Origin: Curvibacter delicatus NBRC 14919
GTDB taxonomy: Bacteria > Pseudomonadota > Gammaproteobacteria > Burkholderiales > Burkholderiaceae_C
Assembly: GCF_001592265.1 (NCBI RefSeq)
Contig: NZ_BCWP01000003.1
Span: 62,001 to 126,000 of the forward strand
Direction: 5' to 3'
DNA length: 64,000 nucleotides
A program made the translations under genes and the position numbers. A model generated the notes under the pieces. That model had not been told where the DNA came from. It saw only the letters and a program-made list of their open reading frames with translations, and searched no databases. Positions 37,700 through 45,170 of the stretch are shown in pieces (position 1 is the first letter of the stretch; the number at the start of each line of letters is the position of its first letter).

Positions 37700-37999
37700 T
37701 CAACCACCGCCGCGTTGGGTATAGAGGTCAAAACGTTTCATGAACGCATGGCGCTGCGCGTCGTCCAGGCGGCTGAAAGCAAAGTCCAGCCGCAGGCGCG
37801 GCAGACGCAGAAGCGCGATGACACGCGGCGGCACCACTTGCCACGTCAAGCGGAGTTCACCCTCGCCGATCGCCACCTGGGCCGACGTGCCGCTGACCTG
37901 GCAGGCATGCGGCCCCACCGCACGCGGCAGCCACTGCAGCCACTCCGCTTCGGTGCAGGCCATGTCACGCTCGAAGCGCTCGGGGTAGAAGGATTGCAT
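37700..37999 (-). CDS. Small unknown protein at the end of the AOR gene cluster
   Basis: From ATG 37999 (MQSFYPERFERDMACTEAEW) the protein has 99 residues; an ATG eight codons earlier is also possible. It has two cysteines (MACTEAE, HACQVSG) and basic, beta-rich sequence (ELRLTWQVVPPRVIALLRLP). I do not recognise the family. It lies 75 bases after the MoaD-like gene on the same strand. It could be an accessory protein of the aldehyde oxidoreductase, by position only. Confidence 0.6.
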   Translation of the reverse strand: MQSFYPERFERDMACTEAEWLQWLPRAVGPHACQVSGTSAQVAIGEGELRLTWQVVPPRVIALLRLPRLRLDFAFSRLDDAQRHAFMKRFDLYTQRGGG

Positions 38000-38074
38000 C
38001 GCCGCGTTGTTCCAAGACTTCAACAGACGCCGGCTGCACGGGCCAGCAAGGCAGGGACGAACTGCAGCGCCCGT

Positions 38075-38329
38075 TCATCCCCCGGCAATCGGCGGCCAGA
38101 TCGCCAGCACGTCGCCTTCGGCCAGCGTGCGGCTCAGGCGCTGCTCGGGCGTGATGTAGTGACCGTTCACCAGCACCAGATGCACCAGCTTGGGCGGCAG
38201 GCCAAAGGGTTCAATGATCTGGCTGATGCTGGCGTCCGGCGCCACCTCCAGTTCGATCCGGTTGTCGCCGCGCGCAGCAGGCGGCAGGTAATCGGTCAAC
38301 GACGCAAACAGCTTGAAAGTAATCTTCAT
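38075..38329 (-). CDS. MoaD/ThiS-family sulfur carrier in AOR cluster
   Basis: This 84-residue protein starts at ATG 38329 (MKITFKLFASLTDYLPPAAR). It ends in the diagnostic Gly-Gly (AIWPPIAGG), where MoaE partners receive sulfur for the pterin dithiolene. It probably serves the pterin cofactor of the adjacent tungsten enzyme. In the Aromatoleum AOR operon a MoaD-like gene is reported next to the enzyme genes, which agrees with this order. Confidence 0.88.
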   Translation of the reverse strand: MKITFKLFASLTDYLPPAARGDNRIELEVAPDASISQIIEPFGLPPKLVHLVLVNGHYITPEQRLSRTLAEGDVLAIWPPIAGG

Positions 38330-38368
38330 CAACGCCCACTCACTCCGGCACACACCACGCCACACGCA

Positions 38369-39652
38369 TCATCGCCGCCGCGCGTCCAGCGCGCCGCTCC
38401 ACTGCCCTTGCGCCTGTGCGCTGGCCAGGTAGGCTGGCACCAGCTGCGTCGGGTCCTTCAGCAGCACATCTTTCCAGGCGCCCAGGCTGATCTGCCCTTC
38501 CACCAGGCCACGCATCACCCCCACGTGCTCGGTCCAGCCCACGCTGTTGCAGCCCACCATCACGTCGCCCTTGAACTGCAGGCTCAGGTGTCGACCCTCG
38601 GCCAGATCGGTCAGTTCCGCATGCTCGCCGCCGGGCACACCCTGCCAGTTGCCGAAACTGGCCGAAATCAGGCCCAGCGTGTCGAGCACATTGATCTGAG
38701 TGACACCTTTCAGTTCGGTGCGCTGGCCCGCCATGTTGAGCGCTGCCACGCGGGCCTGCTCGGCCGCATTGGGCTGGATGGCGCTGACCACGGTGGTCCC
38801 GCTGACCTTGTCGAACGCTTCGGCGCAATCGCCCGCGGCATAGATACCGGGCACATTGGTCTGCATGTGCTCATCGGTCAGCACACCCTGCAGGCAGCGC
38901 ACGCCCGAGTTTTCCAGAAAGCCGATCGACGGCTTGACGCCGGTGGCGCTGATGACCAGGTCCACGTTGAGCGTCTGGCCGTTCGACAGCCTGACGTCCA
39001 GCGTGTTGTCCTTGCCCTGCGTGATTGCCTCCACGCGCGTGCCGGTGAAGACCTGCACGCCCTTGCCCTCGCACCACTGGCGGATCATGCCGCCAGCCAC
39101 CGGGCCCATCATGCGCGGCACCATGCGGTCGCCCATCTCCACCACACTCAAGTGCACGCCACGCATGGCCAGTGCTTCCATGATGATGCAGCCGATGAAG
39201 CCGGCGCCCATCTGCAGCACACGCGCCCCCTGGGTGGCGCGCGCCTGGATGGCGCGTGCATCGGCCAGCGTCCAGCAGCTGTGCACGCCCGGCAGGTCGA
39301 TGCCGGGGATCGGCGCGCGCGCGGGGTTGGAGCCGGTGGCAATCAGCAGCGTGTCGAAGGTCAGCGTCTCACCGCTGTCGAGTTGCACCCGGCGTGCCGC
39401 CGTGTCCACCTGGGTGGCGCGTGCCTGGCGCAAGTTGATCCCCAGCGACGGGTAGTGCGCCTCTCCCTTGCGCAGCCAGGTGCCGCGCTCGTCGATATTG
39501 CCCATCAGCAGGTAGGGAATCGCCATGCGCGAATACGGCGCCTCGCGCTCCTCGCCCACCAGCGTGACGCGGTCGCCCGGCGCATGCTTGCGCAAGGTTT
39601 CAGCCGCGATCACGCCGGCCGGGCCGGCGCCCAGGATCACATGGTGCGCCAT
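38369..39652 (-). CDS. aorC: FAD/NAD(P)-dependent oxidoreductase subunit of AOR
   Basis: The 427-residue flavoprotein has the FAD motif HHVILGAGPAGVIAAETL and a second Rossmann motif LQMGAGFIGCIIMEALAM for NAD(P). A closing FAD site follows (GIYAAGDCAEAFDKVSG). It belongs to the pyridine nucleotide-disulfide family without the redox-active cysteine pair. By analogy with Aromatoleum AOR, it lets the enzyme pass electrons between aldehyde oxidation and NAD+. It starts three bases after the large-subunit stop, so the genes are coupled. Confidence 0.88.
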   Translation of the reverse strand: MAHHVILGAGPAGVIAAETLRKHAPGDRVTLVGEEREAPYSRMAIPYLLMGNIDERGTWLRKGEAHYPSLGINLRQARATQVDTAARRVQLDSGETLTFDTLLIATGSNPARAPIPGIDLPGVHSCWTLADARAIQARATQGARVLQMGAGFIGCIIMEALAMRGVHLSVVEMGDRMVPRMMGPVAGGMIRQWCEGKGVQVFTGTRVEAITQGKDNTLDVRLSNGQTLNVDLVISATGVKPSIGFLENSGVRCLQGVLTDEHMQTNVPGIYAAGDCAEAFDKVSGTTVVSAIQPNAAEQARVAALNMAGQRTELKGVTQINVLDTLGLISASFGNWQGVPGGEHAELTDLAEGRHLSLQFKGDVMVGCNSVGWTEHVGVMRGLVEGQISLGAWKDVLLKDPTQLVPAYLASAQAQGQWSGALDARRR

Positions 39653-39655
39653 GGT

Positions 39656-41503
39656 TCAGAGTCCCAGGCGCTTCTTGGTCTCGGCGGTGGGCCGGCCTTC
39701 GGTGTCCCAGCCGCGCACCGCGTAGTACTTGGGCAGCATTTTGGCCAGCTCGTTGACCTTGCCCTTGGCCGGACCGGTCTTGGCGGCTTCGGTCAGCAAG
39801 CGCTTCGGCAACGAGTCGTCCTTGGACGTCAGGCCGGCGCGGTTGTTGAACTCACGCTCCATGTTCCAGATGCGCTCGCCGATCTTCTCCAGCTCCTCGG
39901 TGGTGTACTGCTCGCCAATGGCCCCCTGCAGCTGCGGCGCCAGATCGGCCAGGCCCCAGGCGAAGGTGGTGAAGATGCACAGACCGGACGAATCAAAAGC
40001 AGCGGTAGCGTCCTGGAAGGCCTTCACCAGTTCCGGCTTGCCTTCACTCTCCAGCGGGTCGGTCTTGACCGGAATGCCCAGCACCTCGGAGGCAATGGTG
40101 TAACCGCGCAGGTGGCAGCCGCCGCGGTTGCTGGTGGCATAGGCCAGGCCGATGCCCTGGATGCCCCGCCCGTCGTAGGCCGGGAACTCCTGGCCCTTGG
40201 AGGTCATGGACAGCTCGGGGTGGCCGTACTTGGCCGTCAGGCGCTTGGAGCCCTGGCCGATCTCCTTGCCAAAGCCCCGGCCATGCACCGTTTCGTCCAC
40301 CAGAAAGGCCAGCGCCTTGGCGGAACCGAACGGCGCCTCGATGCCGATCTGCTCCTTGGTCAGTACACCTTTTTCATACAGTTCCATCACCGCGCCCACG
40401 GTGGCGCCGAAGCTGATCGGGTCGATGCCTTCCTCGTTGCAGATCATGGTGGCGTACTGCAGGCATTCGAGGTCGTTCACGCCATTGGCGGCACCCAGTG
40501 CCCAGGCCGCCTCGTACTCCAGGCCGCCGGAAGCGCCCCAGTACTGCGGCTTGTTGGCCACGGTGAAGTGGCCCTCGTCCATCTTGCTGATGCGCCCGCA
40601 GGCGATGGTACAGCCGAAGCAGGCTTGGTTGGTCACCAGTTGCTTCTTGCCGTCGGTCTTGCGCGGCGTGGCCATGGCCTCGGCCGAAATGTCCTTGGCA
40701 CCTTCGAACTGCACGTCCTGATGGTTGCGCGTGGGCAGCGCGCCCACCTCGTTGATGACGTTCATCAGCACCTGGGTGCCATAGGCCGGCAGGCCCTGGC
40801 CGGTGACCGCGTTGTCTTTCAGGATCTGTTTCTTCTCGGCCACGGCCTTCATGAATGCTTTCGGGTCGCGGATGTTGCCCACGCCCTTGGTGCCGCGCAC
40901 CGCAATCGCCTTCAGGTTCTTGCTGCCCATCACCGTGCCCACGCCCGAGCGGCCGGCAGCGCGGTGCAGGTCGTTCACCACGGCCGCAAACAGCACACCG
41001 TTCTCACCCGCCTTGCCGATACTCGACACACGCAGCAGCGGGTCCTGCAGGCCCTTCTTCAGCAGCTCCTCGGTCTGCCACACGCTCTGGCCCCACAGGT
41101 GGCTGGCGTCGCGCAGTTCTGCCACGTCGTCATTCACGTACAGGTACACCGGCTTTGGGCTCTTGCCTTCAAAGATCACCATGTCCCAGCCGGCCATCTT
41201 GAACTCGGCGCCCCAGTAGCCGCCCGAGTTGGAGCAGGCGATGGCGCCCGTCAGCGGGCTTTTGGTGATGACGGTGTAACGCCCGCCGGTGGAGGCCATG
41301 GTGCCGGTCAGCGGGCCGGTGGCCCAGATGATCTTGTTGTCTGGTGAGAGCGGATCGACCTTGGCGTCAACCTCTTCCACCAGGTATTTGGAGCCCAGGC
41401 CGCGCGAGCCCAGGTAAGCGTGCGCCCAATCCATGTTCAGCGGCTCCGACTTCACGGTGCCTTTGCTCAGATCGACGCGGAGGATTTTTCCTGCCCAAGA
41501 CAT
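39656..41503 (-). CDS. aorB: Aldehyde:ferredoxin oxidoreductase, tungsten-pterin subunit
   Basis: The 615-residue subunit starts at ATG 41503 (MSWAGKILRVDLSKGTVKSE). It has the AOR N-terminal fold with GSRGLGSKYL and GPLTGTMASTGGRY. The Fe4S4 cluster cysteines are C295, C298 and C302 (ACFGCTIACG) with the distal C509 (DSSGLCIF). Pterin-site motifs EYEAAWALGAANGVNDLE and DPISFGATVGAVME are present. Family members carry tungsto-bispterin and oxidise aldehydes to acids, or in some cases reduce acids. Substrate cannot be read from sequence; the closest known system by gene order is the benzaldehyde-type AOR of Aromatoleum. Confidence 0.93.
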   Translation of the reverse strand: MSWAGKILRVDLSKGTVKSEPLNMDWAHAYLGSRGLGSKYLVEEVDAKVDPLSPDNKIIWATGPLTGTMASTGGRYTVITKSPLTGAIACSNSGGYWGAEFKMAGWDMVIFEGKSPKPVYLYVNDDVAELRDASHLWGQSVWQTEELLKKGLQDPLLRVSSIGKAGENGVLFAAVVNDLHRAAGRSGVGTVMGSKNLKAIAVRGTKGVGNIRDPKAFMKAVAEKKQILKDNAVTGQGLPAYGTQVLMNVINEVGALPTRNHQDVQFEGAKDISAEAMATPRKTDGKKQLVTNQACFGCTIACGRISKMDEGHFTVANKPQYWGASGGLEYEAAWALGAANGVNDLECLQYATMICNEEGIDPISFGATVGAVMELYEKGVLTKEQIGIEAPFGSAKALAFLVDETVHGRGFGKEIGQGSKRLTAKYGHPELSMTSKGQEFPAYDGRGIQGIGLAYATSNRGGCHLRGYTIASEVLGIPVKTDPLESEGKPELVKAFQDATAAFDSSGLCIFTTFAWGLADLAPQLQGAIGEQYTTEELEKIGERIWNMEREFNNRAGLTSKDDSLPKRLLTEAAKTGPAKGKVNELAKMLPKYYAVRGWDTEGRPTAETKKRLGL

Positions 41504-41514
41504 GTTCGTTCTCC

Positions 41515-41991
41515 TTAAGCGGCGGAAGGTTGGTTGCCGAGCTTGTTGGCCCACTGCTCCATCTTGCCCAGGCCGGTCCAGTTGGCATCGATGAAAGTGA
41601 TGGCGCCGGTCGGGCAAGCGCTGGCGCAGGCCGGATCGCCGCCGCACAGATCGCACTTCTGCACCTTGCCGGTCTCCTGCACGTAGTTGATGGTGCCGAA
41701 CGGGCAAGCGATGGTGCAGACCTTGCAACCCACGCAGGTGCTGTCGTTCACCACCTTCGCACCGGTGGCCTTGTCCACGGTGATGGCCTCCACCGGGCAG
41801 GCGTGCAGGCACCAGGCTTCGTCGCACTGGGTGCAGGTGTACGGCACTTTTTTGCCAGTGTGATGGAAGTCGAACACCTTGATGCGCGACTTGGCGGTGG
41901 CGAAAGTGCCGTAGTTCTCGAAGGAACAGGCCATTTCGCACTGCAGACAGCCGGTGCACTTGTCTGCGTTGATGTGCAACACCTTTTGCAT
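41515..41991 (-). CDS. aorA: Polyferredoxin-type Fe-S subunit of AOR
   Basis: From ATG 41991 (MQKVLHINADKCTGCLQCEM) the 158 residues carry four cysteine groups of the CxxCxxxxCxxxC type (CTGCLQCEMAC, CTQCDEAWCLHAC, CVGCKVCTIAC, CDLCGGDPACASAC), enough for four 4Fe-4S clusters. The protein belongs to the HycB/DMSO-reductase B family and should wire electrons between the tungsten and FAD subunits. It is the first gene of the minus-strand operon and stands 11 bases before the AorB start. Confidence 0.92.
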   Translation of the reverse strand: MQKVLHINADKCTGCLQCEMACSFENYGTFATAKSRIKVFDFHHTGKKVPYTCTQCDEAWCLHACPVEAITVDKATGAKVVNDSTCVGCKVCTIACPFGTINYVQETGKVQKCDLCGGDPACASACPTGAITFIDANWTGLGKMEQWANKLGNQPSAA

Positions 41992-42028
41992 GGAGGTCTC
42001 CTCTGGGTCGTCGTGCGGCAGCACGTTG

Positions 42029-42050
42029 CCTATGAAATGAAATGCATAGG
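42029..42050. promoter_or_regulatory. Inverted repeat CCTATG-N10-CATAGG between aorA and its regulator
   Basis: Perfect 6-bp arms at 42029-42034 and 42045-42050 lie in the 200-base divergent region, about 40 bases upstream of the aorA start. It is a candidate operator for the neighbouring GAF-Fis regulator. Confidence 0.4.
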
Positions 42051-42193
42051 AATTGTTGAAGCAGACTGCGGGCAAATCCCTAGGGAGAACCCTAGTCGGG
42101 ATAGGTCGAATCCGGCAAAATTCTCAAAATGCAACACCTGCCCAGGCGGCAGCCCGCATCATTGCCAGCCTGAACACCACACAGCTCCATTCC

Positions 42194-43333
42194 ATGTCCG
42201 TGTCTTCGTCCACACTGCCCGCCTCGCGCCTGAGCCGCATTGCCCAGGCACGGCAACTGGCCCTGCACGACGCTGCCCCCTTACCCAGCGGACTGGTGGA
42301 GCCATGGATCGTGCGCTCGTGGCAGCGTTGCCTGGCACAGGGCCAGCGCCCTGCTGCGCACGTGGCCTTCGAGTCCGTGTCGGCCCAGACCATGCGCCAG
42401 ATCTCGGAAGCGAACCACACACTGGTGCAGGCGGCTCGCCCCATCCTCAAGCAGCTGGGCCGCACACTGGCCGACACGCGTTACTTCGCCATCCTTACCA
42501 ACCAGGACGGCGTGGTGGTGGACGTGGATGGCCCGATCGACCGCAGCGACCCGCGCGCCGCCGTCATCACACGTGTCGGGGTCGACCTGTCAGAGCGCAG
42601 CGTGGGCACCACCGCCATTGGTGCCGCCCTGCGTGAACTGCAGCCGGTGTGGCTGCATCGCGGTGAACACTTCTACAACGACACCTCGGTCTACAGCTGT
42701 GCCGGCACACCGCTGTTCGGCCCGGACGGCCGCTGCGTCGGCATGCTGGACCTCACCGGCGTCGAGGCGCCGGAGCGCCCGGAACTCAGCCACCTAGCGC
42801 TGCGCTCGGCGCATGCCATTGAAAACGCGCTGGTGTTGCAACGTCCGCACCAGTTGCTGCTGCGGCTGAACTGGTCCGGCCTGCCGCTGGGTGACGACGC
42901 CGACGGCCTGCTCACCCTCGACGCCGACGGCTGTGTGACAGCGGCCAACCGTACCGCACGCCAGTTGCTGCCCCAGCTCGGCCAGGCCGGCCACGATGAC
43001 CTGCACAGCCGCGACCTGTTTGCCCTGCCGTTTGAAATGCTGTTCGACGCCGCCCGCCACGGCAACAGTGCCATCGAGGTGCCGCTGTGGTCCGGCCTGC
43101 GCCTGCAGGTGCGGGCCAGCCTCAATGCACGCGGCATGCCACTGCCCCGCGCCCCCAGGATGTCAATGCAGGTCGCATCCACCGCAACCATGCGCCCGCT
43201 CAAGGAAGTCGAGTCCGACCTGATCCGCAAGGCGGTGGAAGAAGCTCGCGGCAACGTGGCAGAGGCTGCACGCGCCTTGGGCATCAGCCGCGCCACCGTC
43301 TACCGCAAGCTCGGTAACGGCAAGCGGGGCTGA
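42194..43333 (+). CDS. GAF-Fis transcriptional regulator without AAA+ domain
   Basis: The 379-residue protein starts at ATG 42194 (MSVSSSTLPASRLSRIAQAR). It resembles the AcoR family at its N-terminus (VRSWQRCLAQGQRP). A GAF domain follows at about 95-215 (RVGVDLSERSVGTTAIGAAL), then a PAS-like segment (DGLLTLDADGCVTAANRTAR). The C-terminal Fis HTH is EVESDLIRKAVEEARGNVAE then LGISRATVYRKL. The central sigma-54 AAA+ domain present in AcoR is absent, so it cannot drive open-complex formation by ATP hydrolysis and probably acts at sigma-70 promoters. It is divergent from the AOR operon and is the obvious candidate regulator. Confidence 0.87.
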   Translation: MSVSSSTLPASRLSRIAQARQLALHDAAPLPSGLVEPWIVRSWQRCLAQGQRPAAHVAFESVSAQTMRQISEANHTLVQAARPILKQLGRTLADTRYFAILTNQDGVVVDVDGPIDRSDPRAAVITRVGVDLSERSVGTTAIGAALRELQPVWLHRGEHFYNDTSVYSCAGTPLFGPDGRCVGMLDLTGVEAPERPELSHLALRSAHAIENALVLQRPHQLLLRLNWSGLPLGDDADGLLTLDADGCVTAANRTARQLLPQLGQAGHDDLHSRDLFALPFEMLFDAARHGNSAIEVPLWSGLRLQVRASLNARGMPLPRAPRMSMQVASTATMRPLKEVESDLIRKAVEEARGNVAEAARALGISRATVYRKLGNGKRG

Positions 43334-43348
43334 AACGCCCCGCTCTTC
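43323..43348 (+). terminator. Terminator overlapping the GAF-Fis stop codon
   Basis: Stem AGCGGGGC/GCCCCGCT (8 bp) with loop TGAAAC contains the regulator stop codon and is followed by a short pyrimidine stretch (CTTCCCC). The GST gene converges from the other side. Confidence 0.6.
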
Positions 43349-43361
43349 CCCTCAGCGTTCT

Positions 43362-43967
43362 TTACGCCAGACCTTCGGCCTTGAGTGCCGCCTGCACCGC
43401 CGGGCGCGCGGCCACGCGGCCGAGGTAGGCCGTGAGGTTGCTCAGCGCGCTGATGTCGATCTTCACCACCTTGGTCCAGCCCACCACCGTGAACAGGTAG
43501 GCATCGGCCACGGTGAAGTCCGCACCCATCAGGTAGTCGCGGCCGGCCAGTTGCTCGTTCACCCAGGCCAGGCGGCGCTCGATGTTGGCGCGCGCGGCGT
43601 CTTTCCAGTCCTGCGAAGCCGCGGGGTTGAACTGCGGGGTGAAGTTGCGGTGCAGCTCCATGCCCACGAAAGTCAGCCAGCTTTGCAACTGGTAGCGCGC
43701 CGGCGTGCCATTGGCCGGGGCCAGTTTCTTCTCGGGCTTGAGGTCGGCCAGGTACTGCACGATGGCCGGGCCTTCGGTCAGCAGTGTGCCGTCTTCCAGC
43801 AGCAGCGCGGGCACATAACCCTTGGAATTGATGGCCAGGTAGTCGGCACCCGAAGCGGTCTTCTTGCTCTTGAAGTCCACGGTCTCGGTCTCGTAGGGCA
43901 GGCCCAGTTCTTCGAGCACGATGTGGGGAGACAAGGAACAGGCGCCGGGCTTGATGAAGAGTTTCAT
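43362..43967 (-). CDS. Glutathione S-transferase
   Basis: This 201-residue GST has an N-terminal thioredoxin-like domain (MKLFIKPGACSLSPHIVLEE). The CSLSPHI region carries the catalytic Cys/Ser typical of the bacterial beta class, and LTEGPAIVQYLADL gives the Glu-Gly-Pro glutathione contact. The C-terminal helical domain contains GADFTVADAYLFTVVGW. It conjugates or transfers glutathione to electrophiles. It is unlinked in function to its neighbours as far as I can see. Confidence 0.92.
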   Translation of the reverse strand: MKLFIKPGACSLSPHIVLEELGLPYETETVDFKSKKTASGADYLAINSKGYVPALLLEDGTLLTEGPAIVQYLADLKPEKKLAPANGTPARYQLQSWLTFVGMELHRNFTPQFNPAASQDWKDAARANIERRLAWVNEQLAGRDYLMGADFTVADAYLFTVVGWTKVVKIDISALSNLTAYLGRVAARPAVQAALKAEGLA

Positions 43968-44087
43968 GGTGTGTCAATCGATGAGGGTTGATGCTCGCGC
44001 GCGCATTCCAACGCGCGGCTCCAGAGCCCCATCAGTGTAGGCAATCCGCGCCCGCCTTGCTGAGCGCCGGGCAATGCCCCCGCCCGC

Positions 44088-44309
44088 TCAGGCCATCAGC
44101 GCGCGGTGTTTGTCCAATGCCTCGCGCACGATGGGGTGCACACCCTCACCGTCTTCCTCCAGCAACTGCAGCAACTCATGCCGCATGCGCGGGTCCCAGA
44201 ACTTCTTGAGGTGGGTGGCAATGCCCTCCAGCGCCTCGGTGCGGTCGGGCATGGATTCGAAGAAGGTGCCAATCTGGTTGGCCATGCGGATCAGGTGTTC
44301 GCGGTTCAT
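44088..44309 (-). CDS. fdsD: Formate dehydrogenase delta subunit
   Basis: The 73-residue protein (MNREHLIRMANQIGTFFESM ... DKHRALMA) matches the FdsD family found only at the end of fds operons. It is needed for full activity of the soluble NAD-linked enzyme, probably in assembly. It starts five bases after the fdhD stop. Confidence 0.92.
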   Translation of the reverse strand: MNREHLIRMANQIGTFFESMPDRTEALEGIATHLKKFWDPRMRHELLQLLEEDGEGVHPIVREALDKHRALMA

Positions 44310-44314
44310 GGTAT

Positions 44315-45160
44315 TCAGTGTTCGAGGTTGCGGACTTCAAGATGGATGCGGTCGGCATGGCTGTAGACCGACAGGTCCTGCCCGCGCGCAAAACCCAGCA
44401 ACGTGACGCCGCAGCCCTGCGCCATGTCAATGGCCAGGCCCGTCACGCCCGACACCGCCGCCAGCAGGCTGACGCCGGCGCTGGCCGCCTTCTGCACCAT
44501 CTCGTAGCTGGCGCGGCTGGTGACGGCGATGAAGCCGTCGCACACAGGCAGGTGGGCACGCGCCGCGGCGCCCAGCAGCTTGTCGAGTGCGTTGTGGCGT
44601 CCCACGTCTTCGCGTAGCAGCGTTATCTCGCCGTCCGCCGTGCACCAGGCCGCCGCGTGCGACGCACCGGTCACGCCCAGCAGCAACTGGCGCTCGCGCA
44701 TACGGGCCAGTGCCCGCGACACGGCGGCCGCCTCGAAGCACTGCATGGTCGTCAGCGGTGTCGGGCTACGTACCGCCTGTTCCAGGCTATCGGTACCGCA
44801 CAGGCCGCAGCCGGTGCGCCCGGCCAGGCTGCGGCGCCGGTCCTTCAGGCGCGCGAAGCAGGACGATGCCACATCCAGCGCCAGCGTGATGCCCTGCGCC
44901 GTTTCGCTCAACTCGATGTCGTAGATCTGTGCCGGACTGTCCACAATGCCTTCGCTGCAACTGAAACCTACCGCGAAGTCTTCCAGGTCGGAGGGCGAGG
45001 CCAGCATCACCGCGTGCGAGACGCCGTTGTAAACCAACGCCACCGGCACCTCTTCGGCCACCCAGTCGGTGGTCTCGAACACAGCACCGCCGCGCAGGCC
45101 GCTGACCGCGGTGGCGCGGGCACCGGCCACCGGCGGGTAAGGCAACTCATACATCTGCAT
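44315..45160 (-). CDS. fdhD: Formate dehydrogenase accessory sulfurtransferase FdhD (FdsC)
   Basis: FdhD hands sulfur from a cysteine desulfurase to the molybdenum/tungsten of formate dehydrogenase. The 281-residue protein has the catalytic CxxC loop in GRTGCGLCGTDSLEQAV and the conserved GVTGASHAAAWC, LREDVGRHNALDKLLG and SRASYEMVQKAASAGV. It lies between fdsA and fdsD, in the order known from Cupriavidus and Rhodobacter fds operons. Confidence 0.95.
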   Translation of the reverse strand: MQMYELPYPPVAGARATAVSGLRGGAVFETTDWVAEEVPVALVYNGVSHAVMLASPSDLEDFAVGFSCSEGIVDSPAQIYDIELSETAQGITLALDVASSCFARLKDRRRSLAGRTGCGLCGTDSLEQAVRSPTPLTTMQCFEAAAVSRALARMRERQLLLGVTGASHAAAWCTADGEITLLREDVGRHNALDKLLGAAARAHLPVCDGFIAVTSRASYEMVQKAASAGVSLLAAVSGVTGLAIDMAQGCGVTLLGFARGQDLSVYSHADRIHLEVRNLEH

Positions 45161-45170
45161 GGTGTGCTCC

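Noticed and set aside
37715-41347. A 1210-residue open frame on the plus strand opposite the AOR genes
   Set aside because: It is antisense to four genes with clear family motifs. Long antisense frames are common in GC-rich DNA, and the translation shows no domain.
42000-42060. Sigma-54 promoter in front of aorA
   Set aside because: GG and GC pairs occur, but the spacing is nine bases instead of ten on both strands.
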